A stretch of DNA of 64,000 nt from Deltaproteobacteria bacterium (GCA_021737785.1 JAIPDI010000004.1:62001-126000); one strand, 5' to 3'; counted from the stretch's first letter, positions 26,652 to 35,559 are shown. Translations and numbers: made by a program. Notes: generated by a model from the sequence alone, not told the origin.

Positions 26652-26790
26652 ATGTTTCATGCGGGAAGTCTGTCTGTTCCATTTGCCCCTATGGAAAAGG
26701 CCTTGGAGGCGAAGTATCCGAACCTTGACCTCCCGCGTGAGCCGAGCGGAAGCCAGAAGACTGCTCGAAATGCGCGTAATCTGGAGATGG
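26652..26790 (+). pseudogene. Remnant of a WtpA/ModA-type tungstate/molybdate-binding protein
   Basis: ATG at 26652 follows AAAGGAGGA and the frame reads [20 protein letters not shown], then [19 protein letters not shown]. The WtpA pattern is [31 protein letters not shown]. After about 45 residues the similarity ends. The same frame runs on into the next gene. It has lost its signal peptide and more than 200 C-terminal residues. The intact ribosome site shows that it is the start of a deleted paralogous transporter gene. Confidence 0.6.
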
Positions 26791-26876
26791 GATTAATGGA
26801 AAAGAGGGAGCTGTTGTCAAGAGTTCCAAGTAGAAGGTCTCGGTTCCGAACCAAACAGAAAAATGGAGGAAACGGT

Positions 26877-27977
26877 ATGAGTGAAAATGAAAGAGACGGC
26901 CTTAACCGAAGGGATTTTCTAAAAAGGACGGGGGCGTTCACCATGGCCACCGGATCGGTTGCGGCCCTGGGGGGCGTTACGCTTGCGCGTGCCGCCACGG
27001 AGACCGATGAGGAGGCGATCAATCGGTATTGGGAAAAAAAGCAGAAGGAGCATGAGGCCGAGGAGGCAGCGGTCCGGAAGCAGTATAAGGCATTCGGTCC
27101 ACCGCAGAAATTCATCTACCGTGGGTCTGACTGGACTGACGACAAGGCGACGTTCTATGCGCCGCTTCAGGAGGAATGTCCGTACCTTCCGGAGTTTCAG
27201 TCCATCTTCACCGAAGGAACGGCAGGTCAGTACTTCAAGTATACTCTCAAATTCGGAATGAAAGACATCATCCGCTTTCACGGCCATTCCTGTGAAGCCT
27301 TGTATTACACGCCGGCCATCCTTCGTCTGATCATTGACAAGATGTTTCCTGACGGCGTTGTGGATCGAACCCTATTGCGGGGTATAGCCGGGCAATCTCC
27401 GTGAATTGCCGATGCGATCGCCTATGTTACAGGCGGCAGGTTCCAGTTTGGAACCTTGAATATCGATCCCAATTTAGGTCATTCAGTCGTGCTGCAGAGG
27501 ATCGACACCGAGGAAACATGGATGGGGGCGTGGAAGGACGGCATTCAATCATGGAATGCCATAAAGGTCTTCGGCACGCCCAACAAGGCAAATCCCTCGC
27601 CCTACAAGAGATGGTCGGCCTGGAAGCATGAGCCGGACACGCCGGAAGTGCAACTGAAGGACTGCAAGATTCAGTGGAAATACGATAAACCTGAGTTGCT
27701 TCAACGACTGAGAGATATTAAGGATAACCTGAAGTATCTTCCCAAAGGACAGAAGCCCACCATCGATCCCAATCAGATCCGGGAGGAATTCACCTGGCTT
27801 CAGTATCGACATCTTCGCGAGGTCTTTAAACACCCCATAGCGGAGAGTTTTCAGATCAAGCGGGTGCCCGGTTATAAATGGGAATATCCCCATTGTGAAC
27901 CCATGTGGGTCCCCCGGCTGGATCAGAAGGCCAAGTGGGCGCCATTTATGGACCACCCGGAACAGCTCGTGGATTAA
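26877..27977 (+). CDS. Tat-exported FmdE-family selenoprotein (in-frame TGA at codon 176)
   Basis: 366 aa if TGA at 27402-27404 is read as selenocysteine. The start ATG follows GGAGG. The Tat signal [12 protein letters not shown] ends near LARAAT, so the product is exported folded. The FmdE domain starts with [13 protein letters not shown] (about residues 138-150); 36 residues after that Cys comes U, followed by [11 protein letters not shown]. In the FmdE protein at 34954 the same position is Cys (ACGTDAIQVLTG, 35 residues after HGHFC). The frame continues for 190 codons with no further stop. Hairpins suited to SECIS function follow the TGA. FmdE domains bind a metal near these Cys residues. 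The alternative is a nonsense mutation; selA/selB are not in the window. Confidence 0.8.
27405..27456 (+). other. Candidate bacterial SECIS element(s) downstream of the TGA
   Basis: Two stem-loops lie within the coding sequence after the TGA. TCGCCT (27418-27423) pairs with AGGCGG (27431-27436) around ATGTTAC. A perfect 8-bp stem, AGGTTCCA (27438-27445) with TGGAACCT (27449-27456), carries the loop GTT. Bacterial SECIS elements have a short stem with a G (often GU) at the start of the loop, usually 16-37 nt after the UGA. The first fits by distance, the second by loop but lies at 41 nt. Confidence 0.5.
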
Positions 27978-28020
27978 TGCCTGAAGCGGATAACCGCAAC
28001 CAAAACGGCTGTGTGCTGTC

Positions 28021-28099
28021 CCGTCATTTCGGCCTAACCCTAGCCGGAATCAGTCCGTCGTATTTCTGGACTCCGGCTGGAATCGTGCCGGAATGACGG
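28021..28099. repeat. Palindromic intergenic repeat (CCGTCATT...AATGACGG type)
   Basis: CCGTCATTTCGGC at the left end mirrors GCCGGAATGACGG at the right. The interior contains further CCGGAAT and ATTCCGGC-like words. This is the general form of the dispersed CCGTCATTCCGG elements of many proteobacterial genomes. It can fold into a long hairpin between the FmdE and porin genes. Confidence 0.6.
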
Positions 28100-28284
28100 A
28101 AGGCTGAGCGTGCAGTGGAAGGATGGCCATATTTTCTTTTTTTTGTGACAGAAAACCTGGCCATAAGGCCTGATGAATGAATGCTCCTGTCCCTATTTAT
28201 TGTTTCGGGGACAGGAGCAAGACCACACCATCCACCCCATTGACCTGCAACGGGGGAATATCAGATCTGAAGGAGATCTATATC

Positions 28285-29625
28285 ATGAGGTATACAAGAA
28301 TCCTTTTCGTCATTTTTGTGGTCGCCCTATGTTGGCCCGTAATCGTCAGCGGCGAGGCAAGGGCAGACGCCATATCGGATACTCTCACGGGGATACGTCT
28401 GGGCCCCGGCGAGCTGGATCTGGGAGGCAGTCTTCGGTATCGTTATGAATATCAAAATAATTTCAGCGTCCAGAAATACGGCACGAATCAAACCGATAAT
28501 GTCTTGCTGATGCGGACGAGGATCAATGTAGGCTACCGGCTGCCTCAAAAGGCACGATTTTTTGTGCAATTCCAGGATGCGCGATTCGCCCTCTCTGATC
28601 TGAAAAAAGATAATTTTGGTCCCAACTGCCCTTATTGGAATGAGCTGGATTTGCGCCAGGCATTCTTTGAATGGAGAGAAATCGGAAACTCCCCTTTAGG
28701 CTTCAAGGTCGGAAGACAGGCGATCCAATATGGCGATAACCGGATATTCGGTCCTGGGGGCTGGGGTAATGTGGGCCGCTACACCTGGGATGGGGGGAAG
28801 ATCCTGGTGCAGACCCCGGCGGTGGACGTGGATATCTTTACCGCACAGCGGATACTTTATCAAAAAGATGAATTCGATGACGACCACTTTCCCTATAAGG
28901 TTTATGCTGCGTACGGCCAGATCAAATCGATCCCCAAAAACAAGTTGGATCTCTTCTACGTGGTCAAGTGGGACTCCGACGAAACCACTAAAGGGAAGAC
29001 GGGGGTCGGGGAACTCCTCGTACAAACCGTCGGATTTTATGGGAAAGGAAAATGGAACCGATTCGATTATGCTTCCACCTTTGCCTATCAGTTTGGGGAT
29101 TACGGCAAGGACAACATCAACGCCTTCGGCCTCAATGCAGAGGTCGGATATACGCCTATTGATTTCTGGACCCCGCGGTTTGCCGTTTCTCTGAGTTATG
29201 CCTCCGGAGACAAGGATCCAAACGACGGGACTTACGGGACCTTTGACGGGGTGTTTGGGGCCATCGACATGTATTATGGCCGGATGAACCTCTTTTCCTG
29301 GATGAACCTGATGGACATCCAGGTCGGCGTGAGCGTAAAGCCGGTGGAGAAGATGAAAATATCCCTGGACTACCACAACTTCAGCCTGGCACAGAAAAAA
29401 GACGCCTGGTATTACTGTACAGGGAAAAAGATGCGCTGGGATCCCACCGGCGCGTCCGGGTCCGACCTGGGCAATGAAATCGATCTCGTCTGGCAGTATC
29501 AGATCCATCCCCGCATCGGCCTTATGGCCGGGTGCGCCGCATTTTTTCCGGGGGATTTTGTCGAGGCGACCGGCAGCGACGATAATGCCTATTGGGCCTT
29601 TGGCCAGATTATGATTAAAATCTAG
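28285..29625 (+). CDS. Outer-membrane porin, alginate-export (AlgE-like) family
   Basis: 446 aa from the ATG at 28285, after AAGGAG. The signal peptide is cleaved near GEARADA. The mature chain is beta-strand rich with alternating aromatic residues (GGSLRYRYEYQNNF, GYRLPQKARFFVQFQDARF, VGRQAIQYGDNRIFG) and ends in a hydrophobic strand finishing MIKI. This matches the alginate_exp barrel family, which is broader than alginate and includes uptake channels. Position after the modABC-FmdE genes suggests a role in moving a substrate or metal chelate, but this is inference. Confidence 0.78.
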   Translation: MRYTRILFVIFVVALCWPVIVSGEARADAISDTLTGIRLGPGELDLGGSLRYRYEYQNNFSVQKYGTNQTDNVLLMRTRINVGYRLPQKARFFVQFQDARFALSDLKKDNFGPNCPYWNELDLRQAFFEWREIGNSPLGFKVGRQAIQYGDNRIFGPGGWGNVGRYTWDGGKILVQTPAVDVDIFTAQRILYQKDEFDDDHFPYKVYAAYGQIKSIPKNKLDLFYVVKWDSDETTKGKTGVGELLVQTVGFYGKGKWNRFDYASTFAYQFGDYGKDNINAFGLNAEVGYTPIDFWTPRFAVSLSYASGDKDPNDGTYGTFDGVFGAIDMYYGRMNLFSWMNLMDIQVGVSVKPVEKMKISLDYHNFSLAQKKDAWYYCTGKKMRWDPTGASGSDLGNEIDLVWQYQIHPRIGLMAGCAAFFPGDFVEATGSDDNAYWAFGQIMIKI

Positions 29626-29833
29626 GGCTTTGATACGGCGTCGGTGCATCTTGGGGCTCAGGAGGGGGATAATCCGTTACTCATCAAAAATTTGACAAAA
29701 GGGGTGTCTGGGGCTATAGGTGCGTGTATGTCCAGGCAGCCCGATTGGACAGGCGAAAGTCTTTCGGATATGTGAATCGTTAACGCCCCAAATTCGGATT
29801 ATCCCCCAATCCCAGGAGAAAGGATTTTAAGAT

Positions 29834-31489
29834 ATGGACATCCTCTTCAAAGATCCGGTCACCGGTAAGCTCATGGAAAGGGTTGATGTGGTCGATACCC
29901 GCGCAAACCGGGAAATCGGCTTCCTTGAGGCCCGCAATTCCCTGGACTGTCTGAAAATCGGCAACCACACACTGGACACGGATCTCTACGAGCTGACCAT
30001 GACCGCAGGATATCTCGTGTCCGGAAAAGGGGAACAGAAAGCCTGCTTTGACCTCTACTACCGCCAGAATCCGGATGACGGCGGATTTTGCATTTTTGCC
30101 GGTCTGGAGAGCGCCATACGCTATATCAACCATCTCAAGATTTATCCGGATGACCTGGATTATCTGGCCGGTCTCGGGATCTTCACCCGGAAAGCCCTGG
30201 AGAGATTATCAAAAGGAATCCGGTTCAGCGGCGATATATGGGCCGTGCCCGAGGGCACGGTCGTGTTTCCCAATGAACCCCTGATCAGGGTGACCGGCCC
30301 CATTGCCGAAGCCCAGATTCTGGAAACCACCCTGCTGGCCATCGTGGGCCATCAGACCCTTATCGCCACCAAGGCGGCGCGTTTGAAGCTCGCCACCCGG
30401 GGAGCACCGGTGGTGGATTTCGGCACCCGCCGGGCCCACGGCGTGGAAGCGGCCCTCTATGGGGCCCGGGCGGCCTATATCGGCGGCTGCGAAGGAACAT
30501 CGAATGTCATGGCCGGCAAACTCTTCGGGATCCCGGTGAGAGGGACCCATGCCCACAGCTGGGTGGAGAGCTTTGATAAAGAGATCGAATCGTTCGAGGC
30601 CTTTGCAAAGGTTTTCCCAGACAACTGCGTATTACTCGTGGACACGTACGAGGTGGTGGAAGGCGTGCGCAACGCCATACGGGTGGCGAAAAAGATGCGC
30701 AAGGCCGGTAAGGCCCTCCAGGGGATCCGCATTGACAGCGGCGACCTGGCCTATTATTCCAAAATCGCTCGCGACATGCTGGACGAAGCCGGCTTCTCCG
30801 AAGTAAAGATTCTGGCAAGCAGCGACCTGGATGAATGGCTCATTGAAACCCTTCGGGATCAGGGGGCCCGCATCGACATCTGGTGCGTGGGCACCAAGTT
30901 GATGACGTCCTATCAGACTCCTGCACTGGGAGTGGTATACAAGCTCATGGCTGCGGACAGCAAAGACGGGAATCTCATCCCCAAGATCAAAATATCCGAG
31001 AACCCTGAAAAGGTGACCAATCCGGGGGTTAAGAAAATAGTCCGTTTCTACAACCTCAAAGGCCGGATGATGGGAGATCTTCTGACCGACGTGAACGAAA
31101 AGATCCCTCAAGGCGTTCCGGTGGTCGCGCATCACCCCATGTATGACTATCTGAAAAAGTCCTATAAGCCTCCCTATCATGCCAAGGAGATCATGATTCC
31201 TGTTTTCGAGAAGGGGAGACAGGTCTATGACCCGCCCCCTCTCTCGCAGGTCAAGGCCCATGCGGAGGAGGAAGTGGGAAGACTGGAGGCGGAAACCAAA
31301 CGCTTCATCAATCCTCACATCTACAAAGTCTCACTTTCAGATACCCTCTACGATATCAAGAAGCAACTCCTCACCTGGCACCAACTCAACCACGCGAATG
31401 CACCCAAGGAGAAGTCAGGAAAGCGTCGGCCCGCTCCGGCCCCGAGTCATGTCTCGACCGCCAATAATGATGGCGCGGGGAAGCGTTAA
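29834..31489 (+). CDS. pncB: Nicotinate phosphoribosyltransferase
   Basis: 551 aa. It catalyses nicotinate plus PRPP to nicotinate mononucleotide in NAD salvage. Family segments: LDTDLYELTMTAGYL near residue 48, FGTRRAHGVEAALYGARAAYIGG near residue 197 (written here in two parts: FGTRRAHGVEAAL, YGARAAYIGG), GTHAHSWVESF with the catalytic His, IRIDSGDLAYYSK and the phosphate-binding region near DIWCVGTKLM. The last 40 residues are a Lys/Pro/Ala-rich tail of no known role. GGAGAAAGGA precedes the start. It is not obviously in an operon. Confidence 0.92.
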   Translation: MDILFKDPVTGKLMERVDVVDTRANREIGFLEARNSLDCLKIGNHTLDTDLYELTMTAGYLVSGKGEQKACFDLYYRQNPDDGGFCIFAGLESAIRYINHLKIYPDDLDYLAGLGIFTRKALERLSKGIRFSGDIWAVPEGTVVFPNEPLIRVTGPIAEAQILETTLLAIVGHQTLIATKAARLKLATRGAPVVDFGTRRAHGVEAALYGARAAYIGGCEGTSNVMAGKLFGIPVRGTHAHSWVESFDKEIESFEAFAKVFPDNCVLLVDTYEVVEGVRNAIRVAKKMRKAGKALQGIRIDSGDLAYYSKIARDMLDEAGFSEVKILASSDLDEWLIETLRDQGARIDIWCVGTKLMTSYQTPALGVVYKLMAADSKDGNLIPKIKISENPEKVTNPGVKKIVRFYNLKGRMMGDLLTDVNEKIPQGVPVVAHHPMYDYLKKSYKPPYHAKEIMIPVFEKGRQVYDPPPLSQVKAHAEEEVGRLEAETKRFINPHIYKVSLSDTLYDIKKQLLTWHQLNHANAPKEKSGKRRPAPAPSHVSTANNDGAGKR

Positions 31490-31531
31490 CAGGTGTGCAG
31501 CGGTGTTATGGATAATACCAGGTGATACCGG

Positions 31532-32158
31532 ATGATAGGGTTCTTAACCACCGGAACGGTCCTGGGCCTTTCCGCAGGTATCGCCCCCGGGCCTCTTCTT
31601 GCCCTGGTCGTATCTGAAACCCTCAGGCACGGCATGAAAGCCGGGGCCAAGGTTGCCCTGGTTCCCATCATCTCCGATCTTCCGATTGTTGCATTGACCT
31701 TATACATATTGACGAAGCTGTCGGCCTTCCATATCATATTGGGGACGATTTCATTTTTGGGCGGTTTTGTACTCTTGTATATGGGATACGAGAGCCTCGT
31801 TACCAGAGGGGTCGATCTGAGCTTCCGGGAACTCAACCCCGACTCTTTTAGAAAAGGCATTCTCGTCAACGTATTAAACCCGCATCCATACCTCTTCTGG
31901 GTAAGCATCGGCGGGCCTTCCACAATAAAGGCCTGGGATCAAAGTGCCTTTGCGGCTGTGGCGTTTATCGGCAGCTTTTATCTGTTGCTGGTTGGATCCA
32001 AAATTCTGGTGGCAGTACTGGTGGGCCGATATCGGTCGTTTTTAACAGGCCGCTTTTATGTATACACCATGCGGGTACTGGGTCTGATACTGTTGGCCTT
32101 TGCGCTTGTTCTTTTTCGCGATGGAATGAATCTAATGGGGTTTCAGGTCCTCCGATGA
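31532..32158 (+). CDS. LysE family amino-acid exporter
   Basis: 208 aa with six hydrophobic helices. The N-terminal GTVLGLSAGIAPGPLLALVV is the LysE signature (G-x-x-PGP near the first helix). A long cytoplasmic loop containing FRELNPDSFRKGILVNVLNP HPYLFW precedes the C-terminal three helices. LysE transporters export amino acids or related metabolites by proton exchange. The substrate is unknown. It lies 42 bp downstream of pncB. Confidence 0.88.
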   Translation: MIGFLTTGTVLGLSAGIAPGPLLALVVSETLRHGMKAGAKVALVPIISDLPIVALTLYILTKLSAFHIILGTISFLGGFVLLYMGYESLVTRGVDLSFRELNPDSFRKGILVNVLNPHPYLFWVSIGGPSTIKAWDQSAFAAVAFIGSFYLLLVGSKILVAVLVGRYRSFLTGRFYVYTMRVLGLILLAFALVLFRDGMNLMGFQVLR

Positions 32159-32380
32159 CACAGGGCTGCGCAAGGGCAGCGGGACCTGCCCTTGCGGAGG
32201 GACCCCGTCCATTTGGTAATTCTTCAATGACTTATCCGACCGTTTTAAAGTCCAGCCTCTCTGAGGCGGATCCAAGATAGACGGGACTACGGAGGAGTTC
32301 CTCTCTATGATCCATGCCGGCCCTGCCTGCCGGCGGCGGAAAGGCCGGATACCTGGGGGTGCCGGGAGAAGGGTGGTCGA

Positions 32381-33796
32381 ATGGCGGGGAAAACTGCCGG
32401 GGGTAAGGATGGCATGGGAGCAACTGACGGGTCTCGGGCGGGGTTGAAGCGGGAACTCGGCGCGGGCTCTGCCATGATCCTGGTCATTGCCAATATGATA
32501 GGGACCGGAATATTTACCACCTCCGGCTTTATCATGGAGGCCCTTGGCGATCCTGTGGCCATGCTCCTCTGCTGGGTTGCCGGCGGGGTCCTGGCCCTTT
32601 CAGGGGCACTCTGCTATGGCGAACTGGGCGCAATGTTTCCCAGTGCCGGAGGGGAATATGTGTACCTGAGGGAAAGTATGGGGAGGTTGCCCGGATTTCT
32701 CTCCGGGTGGATCTCGTTGATCGTCGGGTTTTCAGCGCCCATTGCAGCCGCGGCCATGGCCTTTGCCTCCTATTTTTTCCGCGTGTTTCCAAAAACTTTT
32801 GCCGGGGCTCCCCATACCCCGTTCCTTGAACTCGCATGGATCCGTATCTCTCCGCTGTCCCTCTTTGCCGTGGGGGTGATCGTTCTTTTTTCGCTCATCC
32901 ATTGTTACAGCCTCCATCTCGGAAGCCGCGTCCAGAACTGGCTGACAGTATTCAAGATCGGGGTCATCCTGGCCTTTGTGGGAGGTGGGATCGCCTTTGG
33001 TCACGGGTCGATGGACCATTTTTCTTCCGGGATGGGTAAGGGCGCCCTTCTCTCAACCGGGTTTGCCTCATCTCTGATCTTTATCTCCTTCGCCTACAGC
33101 GGGTGGAACGCGGCCGCCTATCTGGGCGCTGAGATCAGAAACCCGGCCAGGAGTCTGCCCCTCTCTCTGTTCTGGGGAACCCTTTCGGTCATGGTCCTGT
33201 ACCTCCTTCTGAACGTCGTCTTTATCTATGCACTCCCTCCATCGGAGATGAGCGGGGTCCTGGAGGTGGGCGCCGCATCGGCCTTCACCCTGTTCGGGAA
33301 GGGGGTTGAAAGCATCTTTGCCGGGGCGATCACCTTTTGTCTCCTCTCTGTTATCAGCGCCATGATCATGGCCGGCCCCAGGGTATATTATGCCATGGCA
33401 AGGGATCATCTCTTTTTCGCGCGCTTCGGCCGGGTCACCCGGAGACACGGGGCGCCGGCCCAGGCCGTTTTTCTGCAGGCCGCCATCGCCATACTGATGG
33501 TCATCACCTCGTCTTTTGACAAACTCCTCTTATACATCGGCGTTACCCTTTCGCTCTTCGCCATGCTCACGATAATCGGCATGATGGTGCTGCGCGCAAA
33601 GGGATGTCATCTTGGAAGCCCCTACAGGACTTTCGGATATCCGATCACGCCTCTCTTTTTCATCCTGTTCAATCTGTGGATGATTGTCTTCTTCATAAAG
33701 GCCAATCCGATGGTTTCCCTGTACAGTGGAGGCACCATCGCCTGCGGGTTGGTGGTTTTTTTGTGCTTTAACAGAAAAGCAGAACAGATCACCTAA
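32381..33796 (+). CDS. APC superfamily amino-acid permease
   Basis: 471 aa with twelve predicted helices. MIGTGIFTTSGFIMEALGDP near residue 38 is the unwound substrate-binding segment of helix 1. SGALCYGELGAMFPSAGGEY and AYSGWNAAAYLGAEIRNPAR are conserved in helix 2 and helix 6 regions of the LAT/APC amino-acid transporters. The N-terminal 25 residues are basic and cytoplasmic; a second ATG at codon 12 could be the start. No substrate motif is decisive. Confidence 0.9.
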   Translation: MAGKTAGGKDGMGATDGSRAGLKRELGAGSAMILVIANMIGTGIFTTSGFIMEALGDPVAMLLCWVAGGVLALSGALCYGELGAMFPSAGGEYVYLRESMGRLPGFLSGWISLIVGFSAPIAAAAMAFASYFFRVFPKTFAGAPHTPFLELAWIRISPLSLFAVGVIVLFSLIHCYSLHLGSRVQNWLTVFKIGVILAFVGGGIAFGHGSMDHFSSGMGKGALLSTGFASSLIFISFAYSGWNAAAYLGAEIRNPARSLPLSLFWGTLSVMVLYLLLNVVFIYALPPSEMSGVLEVGAASAFTLFGKGVESIFAGAITFCLLSVISAMIMAGPRVYYAMARDHLFFARFGRVTRRHGAPAQAVFLQAAIAILMVITSSFDKLLLYIGVTLSLFAMLTIIGMMVLRAKGCHLGSPYRTFGYPITPLFFILFNLWMIVFFIKANPMVSLYSGGTIACGLVVFLCFNRKAEQIT

Positions 33797-33999
33797 GGGT
33801 TTTCAGCAACGCCGTCAGGATCCCGGCAAGAAACGCATCGTGACCAAGGGCGGGCCCAGGCTATTTTTCGTTTCGAAGCGATAACTTGGCGGGAGCGGTT
33901 GTCCAGCCGCCAAGAGTCGAGACAAGAGGCCACGCATAGTGTATTTTCACTTCGAGGCCGCTTCATCATGAGAAATTGCCGCTCATGCGGACTTTCGGC
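33797..33999. other. Intergenic region after the APC permease, no gene seen
   Basis: This is the first part of a 373-bp gap before the flavin-reductase gene. No convincing reading frame, RNA or terminator directly follows the permease. The second part holds the promoter and leader described separately. Confidence 0.5.
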
Positions 34000-34028
34000 T
34001 TGACAAGGAAGAATGGGGTCATTATAAA
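34000..34028 (+). promoter_or_regulatory. Near-consensus sigma-70 promoter
   Basis: TTGACA at 34000-34005, a 17-bp spacer and TATAAA at 34023-34028. Transcription would begin about 34035 and run through a leader of roughly 135 nt, including a complete terminator hairpin, before the gene at 34171. Confidence 0.7.
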
Positions 34029-34102
34029 GACACTTGAGGCAGGAAGTCTCAAAGGGCAAGAGGCCCAAACGTCCCAAAAATCAATATCCAAGGATAATTA
34101 AC

Positions 34103-34155
34103 CACCACGAAGGTGTATCCTCCCCGAAAGGGAGGGGCCTTCGTGGTTTTTTTTT
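34103..34155 (+). terminator. Strong intrinsic terminator inside the leader of the flavin-reductase gene
   Basis: CCACGAAGG (34105-34113) pairs with CCTTCGTGG (34138-34146), with an inner GC-rich GAAA-capped stem, followed by nine T residues (34147-34155). It sits downstream of the promoter at 34000 and 15 bp before the coding sequence. It is thus placed to attenuate that gene rather than only to end upstream transcripts. Confidence 0.85.
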
Positions 34156-34170
34156 GACAAAAAGGAGCAT

Positions 34171-34773
34171 GTGGTGCTGTTTAAACCGTTTATGCGCGAG
34201 GGGATGATGCCCCTCCCCGTGACCTTTATCTCCACCATCAGCCCGGACGGCGTACGGAATATCGCTCCCTGGTCCTGTGTAATGCCCATATTGCGGCCCC
34301 TGGACCTCATCTGTGCGGCATCGGCCAAGAAACGCGACACCCTGGTCAATATCCGGAAGACCGGGCAGTTTGTATTGAATCTGGCAGGAGCGGCCATGCA
34401 GGACAAGGTCATGCCTACGGCCAGGTACAGCACCCCTGAGGTGGACGAATTCGCGGAAGCGGGTCTGGAAGAAAAGCCGTCTTTATTGGTCAAACCGCCG
34501 GGCATTGCGGGCTGCTATGGCTGGATGGAATGCGAACTCGTGCGGGAATTCGAGGAAGACCGATATGCGCTCATCGTGGGAAGAGTGTTGCGGCTCGAGG
34601 TGGCGGATGAGGTCTTGAAACCGGATGGGTCTCTGGACATTGAAAAGGCCAGACCGCTCCTGATTACCGGCAGCAAAAAGGGGATGCATTTTTGTACGCT
34701 CCAGGATCTGGGCGTATCACAGGCCTTTTCAGCCATGTTTCCGGATGGAAAGGATCCTTTTGAAGTGAGCTAA
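34171..34773 (+). CDS. Flavin reductase-like (flavoredoxin) FMN-binding protein
   Basis: About 200 aa. GTG at 34171 or 34174 is the start; the latter has better spacing from AAAGGAG. The split-barrel FMN fold is indicated by MPLPVTFISTISPDGVRNIA, then SWxxx-like PWSCVMPILRPLDLICAASA, KRDTLVNIRKTGQFVLNLAG and EMEC-like WMECELVREF. Family members bind FMN and pass electrons in sulfate reducers (flavoredoxin). It stands alone, under its own promoter and leader terminator. Confidence 0.85.
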   Translation: MVLFKPFMREGMMPLPVTFISTISPDGVRNIAPWSCVMPILRPLDLICAASAKKRDTLVNIRKTGQFVLNLAGAAMQDKVMPTARYSTPEVDEFAEAGLEEKPSLLVKPPGIAGCYGWMECELVREFEEDRYALIVGRVLRLEVADEVLKPDGSLDIEKARPLLITGSKKGMHFCTLQDLGVSQAFSAMFPDGKDPFEVS

Positions 34774-34935
34774 AGTGACTAAAGTGAGCTAAAGTGCCTA
34801 AAATTGAGGGATTCTGTTAATTCATTATAACCGGAATGCGTTAGAGTGTGAAGTGTGGAGTTAGGAGTTGAAAGAACCGATATCCGGTATCGAGTATCCA
34901 GTATCTAGCAACCACCAACCAGTAACGAGCAACCA
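34762..34935. repeat. Island of short degenerate repeats
   Basis: Four units of AAAGTGA-CT type run across the stop codon of the flavin-reductase gene (34762-34805). From 34846 come GTGTGAAGTGTGGAG words, then TATCCGGTATCGAGTATCCAG words, then AGCAACCACCAACCAGTAAC words. Periods are 9-11 bp and units drift. No coding frame explains it. Confidence 0.7.
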
Positions 34936-34953
34936 TTTTTAGGAGAAAATCCC

Positions 34954-35559
34954 ATGAATGCAGATAAAATCATGGAGCAGGAAGACTTCAGGCGGTGCGC
35001 CGAGTTCCACGGGCACTTTTGCCCCGGACTGGCCATCGGGTACCGGGCCGGCAAAGCGGCCCTTGAATGGCTTGCAGAGAGGAGGGCCCCGGATGAGGAA
35101 ATCGTGGCCACCGTGGAGACCAATGCCTGCGGAACAGACGCCATTCAGGTCCTGACCGGATGCACCCTGGGCAAGGGAAACCTTCTCTGCAGGGATCAGG
35201 GGAAACACGCGTATACGATCGTAAGCCGAAAAACAGGGGAGGGGGTCCGCATCGCCCTGCTCCATGGCGTCATGAACCTGAATGATCGACACCTGGACCT
35301 GATTCAGAAGATCAGGGAGGATCGGGCCACGCCGGAGGAGAAGAGCGAATTTCAGGCGCTTCACCTGAATAAAGGACGGGAACTCCTGGAAACGCCCCTG
35401 GAAGCGCTTTTTTCGATCCGGAAAACCAGCACACCTGTCCCTGAAAAGGCCGTCATCGAGCCTTCCAGGCCGTGCGACCGCTGCGGGGAACCTGCCATGA
35501 TATCCAGGATGGTGACCGTCGACGGCCGGACATTGTGCGGGGACTGTGCGGAATCATGA
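34954..35559 (+). CDS. FmdE-family protein with C-terminal zinc ribbon
   Basis: 201 aa, cytoplasmic. FmdE domain: FHGHFCPGLAIGYRAGKAAL (about residues 18-37) and ETNACGTDAIQVLTGCTLGK (about 69-88). The His and Cys residues form the family's metal site. The C-terminal ribbon is CDRCGEPA plus LCGDCAES. The founding member belongs to molybdenum formylmethanofuran dehydrogenase operons, but bacterial copies commonly lie beside metal transporters. The stop overlaps the ABC permease start (ATGA), so the protein is tightly coupled to that importer, perhaps as a metal-handling partner. Confidence 0.88.
   Translation: MNADKIMEQEDFRRCAEFHGHFCPGLAIGYRAGKAALEWLAERRAPDEEIVATVETNACGTDAIQVLTGCTLGKGNLLCRDQGKHAYTIVSRKTGEGVRIALLHGVMNLNDRHLDLIQKIREDRATPEEKSEFQALHLNKGRELLETPLEALFSIRKTSTPVPEKAVIEPSRPCDRCGEPAMISRMVTVDGRTLCGDCAES

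Noticed and set aside
34762-34935. CRISPR-like array in the repeat islands
   Set aside because: Units are 5-11 bp, drift in sequence and have no spacers; no cas genes are present.
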